NCBI GenBank assembly: GCA_938092065.1
Contig: CALKND010000017.1
Span: 1 to 64,000, forward strand
Direction: 5' to 3'
DNA from: an uncultured Rhodospirillales bacterium
GTDB taxonomy: Bacteria > Pseudomonadota > Alphaproteobacteria > Rhodospirillales > JABHCV01
DNA: 64,000 nt
Part shown: one piece after another, positions 1-7,139 of the stretch
How the letters are laid out: each line of letters opens with the position of its first letter
Numbering within the stretch: position 1 is the first letter of the stretch
Notes under the pieces: model-generated
The model's input: only the letters and a program-made list of their open reading frames with translations
What the model was told of the DNA's origin: nothing
Database searches by the model: none
Position numbers and translations under genes: made by a program

Positions 1-103
1 TTAGAAAAAGGTTTTCAGTTTTGAGGGGGGTGGGTTCTGTGCTATATAATTCTCAACATCAACCTTAACAATATCTACGAATTTCACCTTTTTGAAACTT
101 GAC

Positions 104-127
104 GAAACCCACCCAAAGGTGGGTTTC
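104..127. terminator. Perfect 10-bp inverted repeat, probable terminator
   Basis: GAAACCCACC (104-113) pairs perfectly with GGTGGGTTTC (118-127) around a CAAA loop. The stem is strong in a very AT-rich setting. The trailing T-tract is weak on either strand, so an intrinsic terminator is likely but not certain. It would end whatever gene lies left of the window; no complete gene precedes it. Confidence 0.45.
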
Positions 128-186
128 TGCGTTTAGGTCTGATTATCCAGACTACAAACTACGACTATTTATGATTATCAAAATAT

Positions 187-207
187 TTCTGCTAAACTTC
201 ATAAATA
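187..207 (+). promoter_or_regulatory. Orphan copy of the accessory-gene 5' promoter module
   Basis: This carries TTTCTGC followed by a TAAACT hexamer (193-198), then 6 nt, then ATA at the place where the other copies have ATG. The 50 nt before it (from about 138) also match the stretch before the copy at 1203: both contain CTGATTATCCAGACTAC. It appears to be the same upstream module that precedes several secreted-protein genes here, but with the start codon lost and no ORF attached. It may still be an active promoter for the small gene at 304, or a relic. Confidence 0.4.
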
Positions 208-303
208 GATAATACCACTTGTTAGTATGAAGTCTCGATTTTGATATTAGTCTGTTCTCGGTTTAATCTGGATCTGTCAATATTATGAAAAAGGAAGTTT
301 AAA

Positions 304-534
304 ATGAAAAAAACTCAAATATTTTTAATAATACTCTGTTTTGCAGTAATTTACTCTTTTTCACACACAACTTTCGCTCAAAACTTTCCAATGAAATCAG
401 GGACCTTCTATAACACCATCGGTAATTCTACATTTGGGTCGGATGGTTCAAGTAGTACCACAATTGGAAATACAACGTTTGGTTCCAATGGAAAAAGTTG
501 TACGAGGATAGGTAATTCGACATTTTGCAACTGA
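304..534 (+). CDS. Small secreted GNSTF-repeat protein
   Basis: This is a 76-residue protein with a clear Sec signal peptide (residues 1 to about 25, KK then a hydrophobic core, cleavage likely after TTFA). The mature part is almost entirely three copies of a short repeat of the form TIGN-S/T-TFGS-D/N-G, at about residues 38-76. The last copy ends in Cys, and a second Cys lies just upstream, so a disulfide is possible. The start has a good ribosome site (AAGGAAG, 291-297). The repeat could form a small beta structure at the cell surface, but that is inference. I do not recognise a named family. Neighbours are also small exported proteins. Confidence 0.65.
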   Translation: MKKTQIFLIILCFAVIYSFSHTTFAQNFPMKSGTFYNTIGNSTFGSDGSSSTTIGNTTFGSNGKSCTRIGNSTFCN

Positions 535-542
535 ATATCCTA

Positions 543-640
543 ATCGATTTTGCCCGTGAATGTGTCCGTAAAAAATACAAAGGGAGTTTAGTTGATGTTT
601 TGCAGAGATTAACCCAGAAAGTTAGCAATGCCCTTCACCG
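543..640 (+). pseudogene. Decayed C-terminus of a Sel1-repeat gene (copy 1)
   Basis: In the frame starting at 543 the DNA reads IDFARECVRKKYKG, which matches the last residues of the intact Sel1 protein at 5358 (LARECVLKKYKGC). The stop codon region is altered. The similarity continues about 35 nt past the old stop into non-coding DNA: GTTGA-T/C-GTTTTGCAG and following bases are shared with 5206-5243. No upstream Sel1 repeats remain, because the gene at 304 occupies that place. This is a leftover 3' end, probably from recombination between Sel1 paralogues. Confidence 0.6.
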
Positions 641-742
641 TCGAGTAGTTAACTAGAGTGATTTAATTTCACAATCTGATAACAATGTATCTGACAACAG
701 TGAATTAAAATCACATAAAACTGAACATCTTATTCTCTGTGT

Positions 743-1045
743 CTACGCTTCATTTTTTGTTCCAGGATGCATCTTCACCATAGTCTCGATGAAGGCACTT
801 TTCGTGACCTCACCTCTTTTATTGGGTTCAAGATCATCAAACGACTTAATCATTTTTGCCATAGGTGATGCCTCAAATTCTGCCCTAGTAATAATTTCAT
901 CGCTATTTGCATCCATCTGGTTGAAATAATCGGACGCCATTTCTTGAATATTGTGAGCGTGGTTTCCTCCACCACAATTTCCTGCATAAGCAGGGGAAAG
1001 AGCAAAAAGTACGGACAAAATGACCGCAGGGATGATATATTTCAT
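743..1045 (-). CDS. Secreted EF-hand protein
   Basis: This is a 100-residue protein with a signal peptide (residues 1-21, cleavage after AYA) and a compact mature domain. One canonical EF-hand calcium loop is visible at about residues 44-56 (DANSDEIITRAEF: Asp at positions 1 and 3, Ser at 5, Ile at 8, Glu at 12). A second half-degenerate loop (DLEPNKRGEVTKSAF) follows at about 72-86. The paired arrangement is typical of small periplasmic EF-hand proteins of proteobacteria. Its role is likely calcium binding or signalling in the periplasm; the partner is unknown. GGAG lies about 8 nt before the start. It is transcribed against its neighbours. Confidence 0.8.
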   Translation of the reverse strand: MKYIIPAVILSVLFALSPAYAGNCGGGNHAHNIQEMASDYFNQMDANSDEIITRAEFEASPMAKMIKSFDDLEPNKRGEVTKSAFIETMVKMHPGTKNEA

Positions 1046-1202
1046 AGATATAACTCCAAATTAATTTATTACACTCATTACGGAGAAAACGCCTGTTCAG
1101 ACCAGTGTTTCCTCCAATAAGATCAAAAATGTTCAGTGCCCTCTAAGTCCTGATTATCCAGACTACCAACTATCACCATCTATGAATCTTCAATAATTCT
1201 GC

Positions 1203-1214
1203 CAAGCTTTCTTT
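1203..1214 (+). promoter_or_regulatory. Leaderless-type promoter box of the gene at 1215
   Basis: TGC-CAAGCT (hexamer 1203-1208) is followed by exactly 6 nt and then ATG at 1215. It has the same layout as the boxes at 2625, 5346, 7480 and 7803. No Shine-Dalgarno sequence is present. See the leaderless-promoter finding. Confidence 0.4.
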
Positions 1215-1442
1215 ATGAAATCTCTACACGCTACATTCTGCCTGACGATTGCCGTGCTTCTTGGAAGTGTGGATTTCCATTTTTATTGTTATAAAGTATG
1301 TAACATACTCAAACTTATTCACAAAGACACCGCCCATCTCCAATATATGATTCTCAAAAAACATAAGGAAAGAGAGGAGATATTAGAATGCATCCATCGA
1401 GAATATGAACCAGAGTGGGGAAAGATGGAAGTTAGGTCGTAG
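1215..1442 (+). CDS. Chimeric small ORF: secretion signal joined to a foreign tail
   Basis: This is a 75-residue ORF. Residues 1-18 are the recurrent signal peptide of this region (FCLTIAVLLGS). What follows is not a Sel1 domain. Residues from about 37 (KDTAHLQYMILKKHKEREE, ending REYEPEW) resemble the tail of the HTH/recombinase-like family whose broken copy lies at 7140-7443. The most economical reading is a fusion of the 5' module to a fragment of that gene, so it may be a pseudogene. The hydrophobic start could still export a short basic peptide. The family match is from memory and is moderate. Confidence 0.35.
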   Translation: MKSLHATFCLTIAVLLGSVDFHFYCYKVCNILKLIHKDTAHLQYMILKKHKEREEILECIHREYEPEWGKMEVRS

Positions 1443-1597
1443 AAGAGTTGAAGATTTTCTAATTTTTCTACTAATCCTTCTTTATTAAATAAAAAATTTA
1501 CCTAACATATCTACACTCATTTTCACTTTATGGTTTTCAAATGGTAAGTTTTAAAAAATAAAGTTAATTGTGCCAATTTTTCTTAAGGAACTAGATT

Positions 1598-2008
1598 ATG
1601 AAGAAAATTCTACTTTTGCTTCCCATTCTATTTTTGGTCGCATGTACAGGAAGTGGGATGGATAGTGTTTTGCTTCTGCAAGAAATAAATACTGACGAAA
1701 CACAAGTATTTGTCAAAAGAGATACCGGTTTTGCTGTGCCGCCAGCACTAGTCAGAGTAACCCTAAATGGCAATAGCATTGGGGAATTGGGGAATGGGGA
1801 AAGAATAAGTGCCATTGCAAAGGGAGACACAGGGGTTGTCTCTGCGAATTTCACAAGTATTGCATCGTACTTATCATCAAGTGACACAAAGAAGTTTAAT
1901 ATTAATAAAGGAGAGAAGTTATTTTTTGTTATCAAACTAGAGTTTGGCATGATGTTGCCAAAAATATCCATTAATCAGACGGATAAAAATGACTTTTTCT
2001 CAAATTAA
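1598..2008 (+). CDS. Lipoprotein, DUF2846-like
   Basis: This is a 136-residue protein. It has a lipoprotein signal with lipobox LVAC (Cys16), preceded by KK and a leucine-rich core, so it should be lipidated and membrane-anchored. The mature part contains TQVFVKRDTGF, then a VTLNGNSIGELGNGE stretch, then a KGEKLFFVIK stretch. This order resembles the DUF2846 lipoproteins, in which a small beta domain presents 'NGxxxGxLxxG'. That assignment is tentative. A ribosome site (TAAGGAA) precedes the ATG. It stands alone: the nearest same-strand gene is 155 bp upstream and 600 bp of empty DNA follows. Confidence 0.7.
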   Translation: MKKILLLLPILFLVACTGSGMDSVLLLQEINTDETQVFVKRDTGFAVPPALVRVTLNGNSIGELGNGERISAIAKGDTGVVSANFTSIASYLSSSDTKKFNINKGEKLFFVIKLEFGMMLPKISINQTDKNDFFSN

Positions 2009-2624
2009 TTAGTTGTGAGGCATTCAGCATCTTGTTGTTTGTGGTCATTCAAATTAAATCACAGTATTATTGTTGGTATGCTTAGTTGGTTAGAAAAATA
2101 AAAACAAATTCTAGCAAGCAATCCTTGTCCATAAGATACACGAAGAGTGCTGAGGGCAGTTTTTGAAAGTTTTTTAGTTTGGCAAATAACCATCCCTAAA
2201 TGAAGTTTTCTTTTGGGTAATCGTGGTAATGATATTTCATCACTTAAAACTACTTCGTCACCGTGGAATGACTCTCTAATGGGGTAATGTTAGACTTACC
2301 AGTGTTGTCCATCAATGGAATTTTGACAACGGTTTCTTATTTATCTTCTGAGACTCAATAACCCCAACTAGTGTGCTCTCTCATAGGTGCTTGAAAAAAT
2401 ATGTGTGTATGAAACAATATGAGAGAACGAAATAAAAATTGCTTCAAGTGAAATGAACAACCGAACGTCCTCTATCGGTGTCGGTACGAAAACCTAAAAG
2501 TTGGGTGTTTCTGTGTGACCCATTTCTACAAGAGATCAAGAAATTACACTCAGAAACTTACAGGTATGGTTGAACTTGGAAGAGTAAGAAGAGTGAGACC
2601 TCTACCATTCCAAACAATTTCTGC
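2009..2624. other. Non-coding stretch, no feature recognised
   Basis: This is about 600 bp of AT-rich DNA without a supportable ORF, RNA gene or clear hairpin on either strand. It may contain old decayed sequence, but no family could be recognised in short translated pieces. Confidence 0.5.
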
Positions 2625-2636
2625 TAATCTTTCTCT
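2625..2636 (+). promoter_or_regulatory. Leaderless-type promoter box of the gene at 2637
   Basis: TTTCTGC precedes a TAATCT hexamer (2625-2630). Six nucleotides separate it from ATG 2637. The TG dinucleotide one base before the hexamer makes it an extended -10 type. No Shine-Dalgarno sequence is present. Confidence 0.45.
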
Positions 2637-3656
2637 ATGAAAATACTACTCATCACCCTCTGTCTGACGATTACCGTGCTTCTTGGAAGTGTGTGGGAGA
2701 GTTGGGGTGCTGATTATCCAAAGGGATATGCTGCTGCTCAAAGTGGTGACTTTGCAACTGCTCTACGTGAATGGACTCCTCTTGCTGAACAGGGGCATGC
2801 TCTTGCCCAGAACAATCTAGGCGCTATGTATGAAAAAGGACAAGGTGTCTCACAGGACTATAAGACTGCAGTGAAGTGGTACACACTTGCTGCCGAACAG
2901 GGGAATACCTCTGCCCAGTACAGACTGGGTTTTATGTACGATGTAGGAAGAGGTGTTCCACAGGATTACAAGACTGCAGTGAAGTGGTGGAAACCACTTG
3001 CTGAACAGGGGAATGCCCATGCCCAGACTAATCTGGGTGGAATGTACAATAAAGGGCAGGGTGTTCAACAGGACTACAAGATGGCGTTTAAATGGTGGAC
3101 ACTTGCTGCTGAACAGGGGAATGCCTCTGCTCAGTACAATATGGGTTGGATGTACCAGAAAGGAGATGGTGTTCCACAAGATATCAAGACTGCAATAAAG
3201 TGGTACAAACTTTCTGCCAATCAGGGGTTTGAGGGTGCCCATTTTAATCTTTCAAGACTTCAAAAAGAGATAGCAAAAACTATAAATACTCCAACTGTAA
3301 CTGCCAAGAAACCATCACCAAATTACAGTGATTGGGAATACATAGGTGAGAGTATTGAAAACAACACATCGTACGTAGATTTTAAGAGAATACAAAAAAT
3401 TGACGGGTTCGTTTATTATTGGTTTTTAGTCGATATGTTGAAACCAATGAAGGATAGGTATCTGTCTTTCAAACATTACACACTAGGTGACTGTAAGTTG
3501 TTTCGAAATAAAATTTTAAGTGGACATTTTCACAGCAAACCAATGGGCAAAGGATCTGGTGATATGTCACCAGTACCCCAACATCTTAAGGATTGGACAT
3601 ATCCCACACCCAATTCAATGGATGAAGAGAGTTTAAAACGAGTTTGCAATAAATGA
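2637..3656 (+). CDS. Secreted Sel1-repeat protein with C-terminal adhesin-E-like domain
   Basis: This is a 339-residue protein. The signal peptide (1-25) carries the region's recurrent LCLTITVLLGS core, and cleavage is likely at WGA-DY. Residues about 27-53 form a first half-repeat (AAQSGDFATALREWTPLAEQG). Four Sel1 repeats of 36 residues follow at about 54-197, each with the AQxxLGxMYxxGxGVxQDYKxAxKWxxxAAEQG pattern. From about 231 a separate domain begins. It shares YVDF-(6)-DGFVY-W, GDCKLFR and a C-terminal VC-K/S with the stand-alone protein at 6657, and it resembles surface-adhesin E-type domains. Sel1 arrays mediate protein contacts, so the protein is probably periplasmic or surface-exposed. 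Its binding partner is unknown. Confidence 0.85.
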   Translation: MKILLITLCLTITVLLGSVWESWGADYPKGYAAAQSGDFATALREWTPLAEQGHALAQNNLGAMYEKGQGVSQDYKTAVKWYTLAAEQGNTSAQYRLGFMYDVGRGVPQDYKTAVKWWKPLAEQGNAHAQTNLGGMYNKGQGVQQDYKMAFKWWTLAAEQGNASAQYNMGWMYQKGDGVPQDIKTAIKWYKLSANQGFEGAHFNLSRLQKEIAKTINTPTVTAKKPSPNYSDWEYIGESIENNTSYVDFKRIQKIDGFVYYWFLVDMLKPMKDRYLSFKHYTLGDCKLFRNKILSGHFHSKPMGKGSGDMSPVPQHLKDWTYPTPNSMDEESLKRVCNK

Positions 3657-3664
3657 CTTGAAAA

Positions 3665-4582
3665 ATGAAAACACTAGTCATGCCACTCCACTGGCCCATC
3701 TTTTTTCATATTTTGTATTTTCACAATCGGGACAGATAGTGTGAAAGCAAAAACTTTACCTGGTTTTAAGTGTATGCCGGAACAACTTCAAACACCTAAA
3801 CAGAAAGGACTTGAAATCCATGGAGAATTATCTGGTTTTGATCCTTGCAATCAAACAGTAGAGTTCAAAGTTCCTTCATCATCCTCAAAACCTGGTTTAA
3901 TTATCAGTGTTCATGGAGGAGGTGGAAAGAAGGATGCTGCAAAAATAACAAATGAATTTTATAAGATTGGGTACGCAACTTTAATATTTGATGCCTACGA
4001 TATGAATAGCATTCCACTTGGCAGGATAGGGAATGCATATCGACAGATGGTGTTACTGAAAACAAGTTATGCCGCTTACGAATGGGTCCTAAATAGATCA
4101 GAAATAGACAACTCTAAAATATTTTTTTATGGAATATCTAATGGTGCCTCTACGGTTTTAAATCTTGCCGGATTGGTAGACTCATTTCATGTTCGTGGTG
4201 TCATCTATGAAGCACCTAATTCAATAGGAATTGGTTACCCGAATGTAGTTAAAGCACCTGTTCAAATCATTTTTGGTAAATTAGATGATTTATCTGCTCG
4301 TGTTGGTAAAAAGGGATGGGAGATATCTGCGCAATGTTTTCTCAACAGAAGGTTTGATTTTGCCCCAATTGGTTTTGCGGAAGATTGTAGAAAAGAAAAA
4401 AAATTAAAATGCCCACCACATTAGAATGGGCAGATACTGTTCTAAAAGAAAACGATTCACAAATTGAAATAAGATATATAGAAAATATGGCGCACGGTGG
4501 ATTCACGAAACCGCTGAATGTAAGTACAAGGGATTTTGGCAGGGGGACTATAGGAGTGTCCAGCGTTCTCAGCGCAGTATGA
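3665..4582 (+). pseudogene. Alpha/beta hydrolase (dienelactone hydrolase type), broken by frameshifts
   Basis: The open core runs 3741-4424 (GTG start, 227 aa) and holds the oxyanion strand (ISVHGGGG), the nucleophile elbow GISNGAS and a C-terminal FGKLDDLS stretch where the family has its acidic residue. The catalytic His is missing from this frame. It lies in the next frame from 4409, where WADTVLKEND and then ENMAHGGFTKPL appear before a stop at 4582. The switch falls in an A8 run (4396-4403). At the other end, ATG 3665 (MKTLV) is out of frame with a hydrophobic signal core (FFIFCIFTIG) that leads into residue 1 of the open frame; a T6 run (3701-3706) sits at that join. It is either a pseudogene or a gene hit by two homopolymer errors. 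Confidence 0.7.
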
Positions 4583-4595
4583 AGGAGAGTTTGAG

Positions 4596-4781
4596 ATGAA
4601 GGTCTTGAAGGTATTGGAGAATGCAGAGGTCATAATTGCAGACTTAGAGGTTAACCTTGGTGACAAGACACGCTCTTCACCCACACTCTGTGTTCGATAT
4701 GAAGGAAGCATCATTCCTCTTAATACACCAGATGGTCTTCCTATTCTGATGAATTCAGAAAATGCGATTAAAATCTTATAA
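4596..4781 (+). CDS. Small conserved-looking hypothetical protein
   Basis: This is a 61-residue soluble protein with no signal peptide or membrane segment. It starts at ATG 4596 with a strong AAGGAG ribosome site 8 nt upstream, unlike the leaderless genes around it. The sequence begins MKVLKVLENAEVIIADLEVN and later has RSSPTLCVRYEGSIIPL and PILMNSENAIKIL. It is a compact alternating alpha/beta pattern. It follows the broken hydrolase by 13 bp and might share its transcript. I do not recognise the family. The good ribosome site and regular composition support a real gene. Confidence 0.5.
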   Translation: MKVLKVLENAEVIIADLEVNLGDKTRSSPTLCVRYEGSIIPLNTPDGLPILMNSENAIKIL

Positions 4782-4901
4782 ATAAGAATTAAAAAAAAGA
4801 TGGTCTAAAATAGATCCAAAAGACCCACCTCCCAAAACTGACAAACTGACGAGAAGAAAGATCTTATTATTAGTCTGGCAGAACAAGTAATAGGGAAAAT
4901 T

Positions 4902-5135
4902 ATGGATAGAGACATTACCAAAAAAATACTTGAATGGTTTGGAGTTGCTGCCGCTATAGCATATTCATTGTTAATTGCTTTAAATCTAGGCTATGTAGTG
5001 CTTGGTTTTTCACTACTTTTTATTTCTGCTTTGGCAATTGGGATGTGGGCAGTCATCTGTAAGCATTATGGGATTCTTTTCCTTCAGTTTTTTTACGCGT
5101 CTGCTGGTGTTATTGGAGTGGTAAGATGGTTTTGA
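4902..5135 (+). CDS. Small inner-membrane protein, three TM segments
   Basis: This is a 77-residue, very hydrophobic protein. A short amphipathic start (DITKKILEWFG) is followed by membrane segments at about residues 14-33, 35-55 and 60-75. It ends in VIGVVRWF. The pattern WFGVAAA-(3)-SLLIALNLG and then FLQFFYASAGVIG recalls small membrane proteins that are common in alphaproteobacteria and loosely resemble PnuC-type segments. The function is unknown. The stop codon abuts a decayed Sel1 3' end, so this gene may have been placed there by recombination. Confidence 0.6.
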   Translation: MDRDITKKILEWFGVAAAIAYSLLIALNLGYVVLGFSLLFISALAIGMWAVICKHYGILFLQFFYASAGVIGVVRWF

Positions 5136-5243
5136 TTGATCAAACGCTGGAAAAAGCACAAGACCTGGCCGTGAATGTGCCCGTGAGAAATACATAGGGT
5201 GTTGAGTTGACGTTTTGCAGGGATAAACCTAGAAATCTAGCAA
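5135..5243 (+). pseudogene. Decayed C-terminus of a Sel1-repeat gene (copy 2)
   Basis: Starting at 5136 one frame reads DQTLEKAQDLA, and after a single missing base the next frame reads RECAREKYIGC-stop (stop 5203-5205). Together they match the C-terminus of the intact gene at 5358 (EQLEEAQQLARECVLKKYKGC). The flank after the stop (GTTGACGTTTTGCAG, 5206-5220) is shared with copy 1 at 591-605. The upstream Sel1 repeats are gone and are replaced by the membrane-protein gene at 4902. Confidence 0.7.
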
Positions 5244-5345
5244 CAATGGTAACAGTGGAATAGTCATGTGGGTATGCAAGATTGATATATAATTCATAAA
5301 AACCCCGCCCATCTCTGCCATCTTTGATTTTCAGAACATTTTTGC

Positions 5346-5357
5346 TAAACTTTCCTT
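5346..5357 (+). promoter_or_regulatory. Leaderless-type promoter box of the gene at 5358
   Basis: TTTTTGC precedes a TAAACT hexamer (5346-5351), followed by 6 nt and then ATG 5358. A possible -35 element (TTGATT, 5324-5329) lies 16 nt upstream of the hexamer. No Shine-Dalgarno sequence is present. Confidence 0.45.
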
Positions 5358-5849
5358 ATGAAAACTCTACTCTTTACACTCTGCCTGACGATTACCGTGC
5401 TTCTTGGAAGTGAGGGGGCGAGTTTTAGTGCTGATTACCAGAAGGGATTAGCTGCGGCTCGAAGTGGTAACCACGCAACTGCTCTGCGTGAGTTTCGTGC
5501 GTTAGCAGAACAAGGGCATGCGAGCGCGCAGTACAATCTGGGTCTGATGTATGATAATGGTAGGGGTGTCACACAAGATTATAAAGAGTCAGCGAAGTGG
5601 TATCGCAAGAGTGTTGAGCAAGGGCATGCGGAAGCGCAGTATAATCTAGGTGTGTTGTACGGAAATGGTAATGGTGTTCGACAGGATAATGTCTATGCGC
5701 ATATGTGGTTTGATATCGTAGCATCAAATGGGGATGCTAATGGGGCGGTGAACAGAGACATCGTTGTAAAGAGGATGACGAAAGAGCAACTCGAAGAAGC
5801 TCAGCAACTCGCACGAGAATGTGTGCTGAAGAAATATAAAGGGTGTTGA
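5358..5849 (+). CDS. Secreted Sel1-repeat protein
   Basis: This is a 163-residue protein. The signal peptide (1 to about 25, LCLTITVLLGS core, cleavage near FSA-DY) is nearly the same as in the gene at 2637. The mature part has a leading half-repeat (AARSGNHATALREFRALAEQG), two full Sel1 repeats of the AQYNLGxxYxxGxGVxQD type (about residues 54-125), and a capping helix with AHMWFDIVASNGDANG. It ends in EEAQQLARECVLKKYKGC, a tail whose decayed copies lie at 543, 5135 and 9781. It is a likely periplasmic protein-interaction scaffold. It is the only intact short-form Sel1 gene in the window and is a useful reference for the remnants. Confidence 0.85.
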   Translation: MKTLLFTLCLTITVLLGSEGASFSADYQKGLAAARSGNHATALREFRALAEQGHASAQYNLGLMYDNGRGVTQDYKESAKWYRKSVEQGHAEAQYNLGVLYGNGNGVRQDNVYAHMWFDIVASNGDANGAVNRDIVVKRMTKEQLEEAQQLARECVLKKYKGC

Positions 5850-5939
5850 TTGGAGACTGCCCCCACCCTTAAAACTACAAACAAAAATCTAATCTATAAG
5901 GCCGGTTGGCTGTTTAAGAAAGAAGTCTAGTTATTTCAT

Positions 5940-6155
5940 TCAATCACTGAAGAAATATGTCAACAACGAAAACCCCAAGAACAATAGAGAACCACACAAC
6001 CATGGAAACGAAACCAGAAAGGATATTATACAAATCTCTATGATATGGTCTAAGCTTCTATCATCTGGCGCTGTTGGAAAAATGAAGTCCCAAACTATTT
6101 TGAGTGCAGCAAAACCCCAAATAAGTGCAAATATTCCTCCTATTGCCATTAACAT
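5940..6155 (-). CDS. Possible small membrane protein, two TM segments
   Basis: This is a 71-residue ORF with hydrophobic stretches at about residues 1-26 and 42-68, separated by a charged loop (PTAPDDRSLDHIIE). This is a sensible two-pass membrane topology. The ribosome site is weak (AGGG about 11 nt upstream). No family is recognised. It could be a real orphan gene or a chance ORF in AT-rich DNA; the regular TM-loop-TM layout favours the first. Confidence 0.4.
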   Translation of the reverse strand: MLMAIGGIFALIWGFAALKIVWDFIFPTAPDDRSLDHIIEICIISFLVSFPWLCGSLLFLGFSLLTYFFSD

Positions 6156-6222
6156 AATTGGTTTACCCTATTACAGATGTGAAGTTTTGTTCTTCCTTAA
6201 CGACCCTTGCTTACTCAACTGG

Positions 6223-6381
6223 TCAAGCACTCAGTCTCTTCATTATAATGACCCGTCGTTTGTCACTATAAATTGATCACTCGCGTATTTCTTTAGTTGT
6301 TCTTCTACAAACTTCACACACGTTATTGGCATCGATACGGCAAACAGATACACAGGGACTTAAAAATTTTTTCTTCTTCAT
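6223..6381 (-). pseudogene. DUF1289 (Fe-S-type CxxxC/CxxC) gene with in-frame TGA
   Basis: Reading from ATG 6381 on the minus strand gives MKKKKFLSPCVSVCRIDANN, followed by VCEVCRRTTKEIRE and then TGA (6277-6279). This is the DUF1289 signature, with four cysteines at residues 10, 14, 22 and 25 and the RTxxEI segment. In this family the next residue is Trp, so TGG has become TGA. The frame continues after it as SIYSDKRRVIIMKRLSA to a true stop at 6223-6225, also as expected for DUF1289 (WSxMSDxERRxIMxRL). The full product would be 52 residues. It is a fresh pseudogene or a readthrough case. Confidence 0.65.
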
Positions 6382-6643
6382 CAGTAATTACGCTTAAAGG
6401 GGAACACTGGTCAAACTATCGTGCTGGGTTTCTCACAGTTTCACAGTGGTGAAGTTCGTAGACTTTATTAAGAGGTAAAAATCTATGATTTTTTATTTAA
6501 CACAAAATACTCCCACTTTGAAACTACAAATGAAAGTTTAACTTACAAAAGTAGGGTTTAACCCAACGAGAAATATCAACTAACCCCTTTAGTGCTCAGA
6601 GACATACAAGACATTTTCTATACCCCTTTTAACATTTTCTGTT
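6382..6643. other. Non-coding stretch before the gene at 6657
   Basis: No ORF or RNA is recognised. A short stretch near 6511-6525 (CCCACTTTGAAACTACAAA) resembles 5859-5876 after the Sel1 gene, so some 3'-flank repeat material may be present. Confidence 0.35.
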
Positions 6644-6656
6644 TAATGTTGAAGGA
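6644..6656 (+). promoter_or_regulatory. Leaderless-type promoter box of the gene at 6657
   Basis: A TAATGT hexamer (6644-6649) lies 7 nt before ATG 6657, after TTTTCTGTT. It is the same design as the other boxes but with one extra spacer base. Here GAAGGA also lies between box and ATG, so ribosome binding in the usual way cannot be excluded. Confidence 0.35.
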
Positions 6657-7040
6657 ATGAAAACTCTACTAACCATATTCGCACTCTTATTCACTCTGTT
6701 GTTCTCATCCAATAGTTTTGCTGATTGGACTAAGGTGAATGAAAGTGAGATTGGAAACCACTATGTGGATTTTGGCAAAATCAGAAAACAAGATGGTTTT
6801 GTTTATTTTTGGACTTTGTTTGATTTATTGAAATCAGACTCAGATGGGGATTTGTCATACAAAAACTATAAACAAGGTGATTGTAAGTTATTTCGGTTTA
6901 AGAGTTTGATTTTCTCCTTTCACAAGGAACCAATGGGTGGTGGGACCGGTGAAACAGGAAATCCTGAAAATTCAGAATGGAATTATCCTTCTCTTAACTC
7001 TGGAGACAGAATGACTTTAAAATTTGCCTGTAGTCGGTGA
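6657..7040 (+). CDS. Secreted adhesin-E-like single-domain protein
   Basis: This is a 127-residue protein. The signal peptide (1-22, cleavage after SFA) is different from the LCLTITVLLGS type although it also begins MKTLL. The mature domain (23-127) is a clear homologue of the C-terminal domain of the Sel1 protein at 2637. Shared landmarks are W-x-x-(V/I), a YVDF strand, DGFVY-x-W, LS-x-K-x-Y-x-x-GDCKLFR, FH-x-x-PMG-x-G-(S/T)-G, a W-x-YP segment and a C-terminal Cys. Two conserved Cys (GDCK and the final FAC) probably form a disulfide. It resembles surface-adhesin E-type proteins; the actual ligand is unknown. Confidence 0.75.
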   Translation: MKTLLTIFALLFTLLFSSNSFADWTKVNESEIGNHYVDFGKIRKQDGFVYFWTLFDLLKSDSDGDLSYKNYKQGDCKLFRFKSLIFSFHKEPMGGGTGETGNPENSEWNYPSLNSGDRMTLKFACSR

Positions 7041-7139
7041 ATTGAACGGTATAATTGTGGGACTAGGATATTTTACAGGTCAAAACCACTCAGTCACTGT
7101 GGAGTATTTTCGAACGTGGGTGTTATTCCTCCCCCCCCT

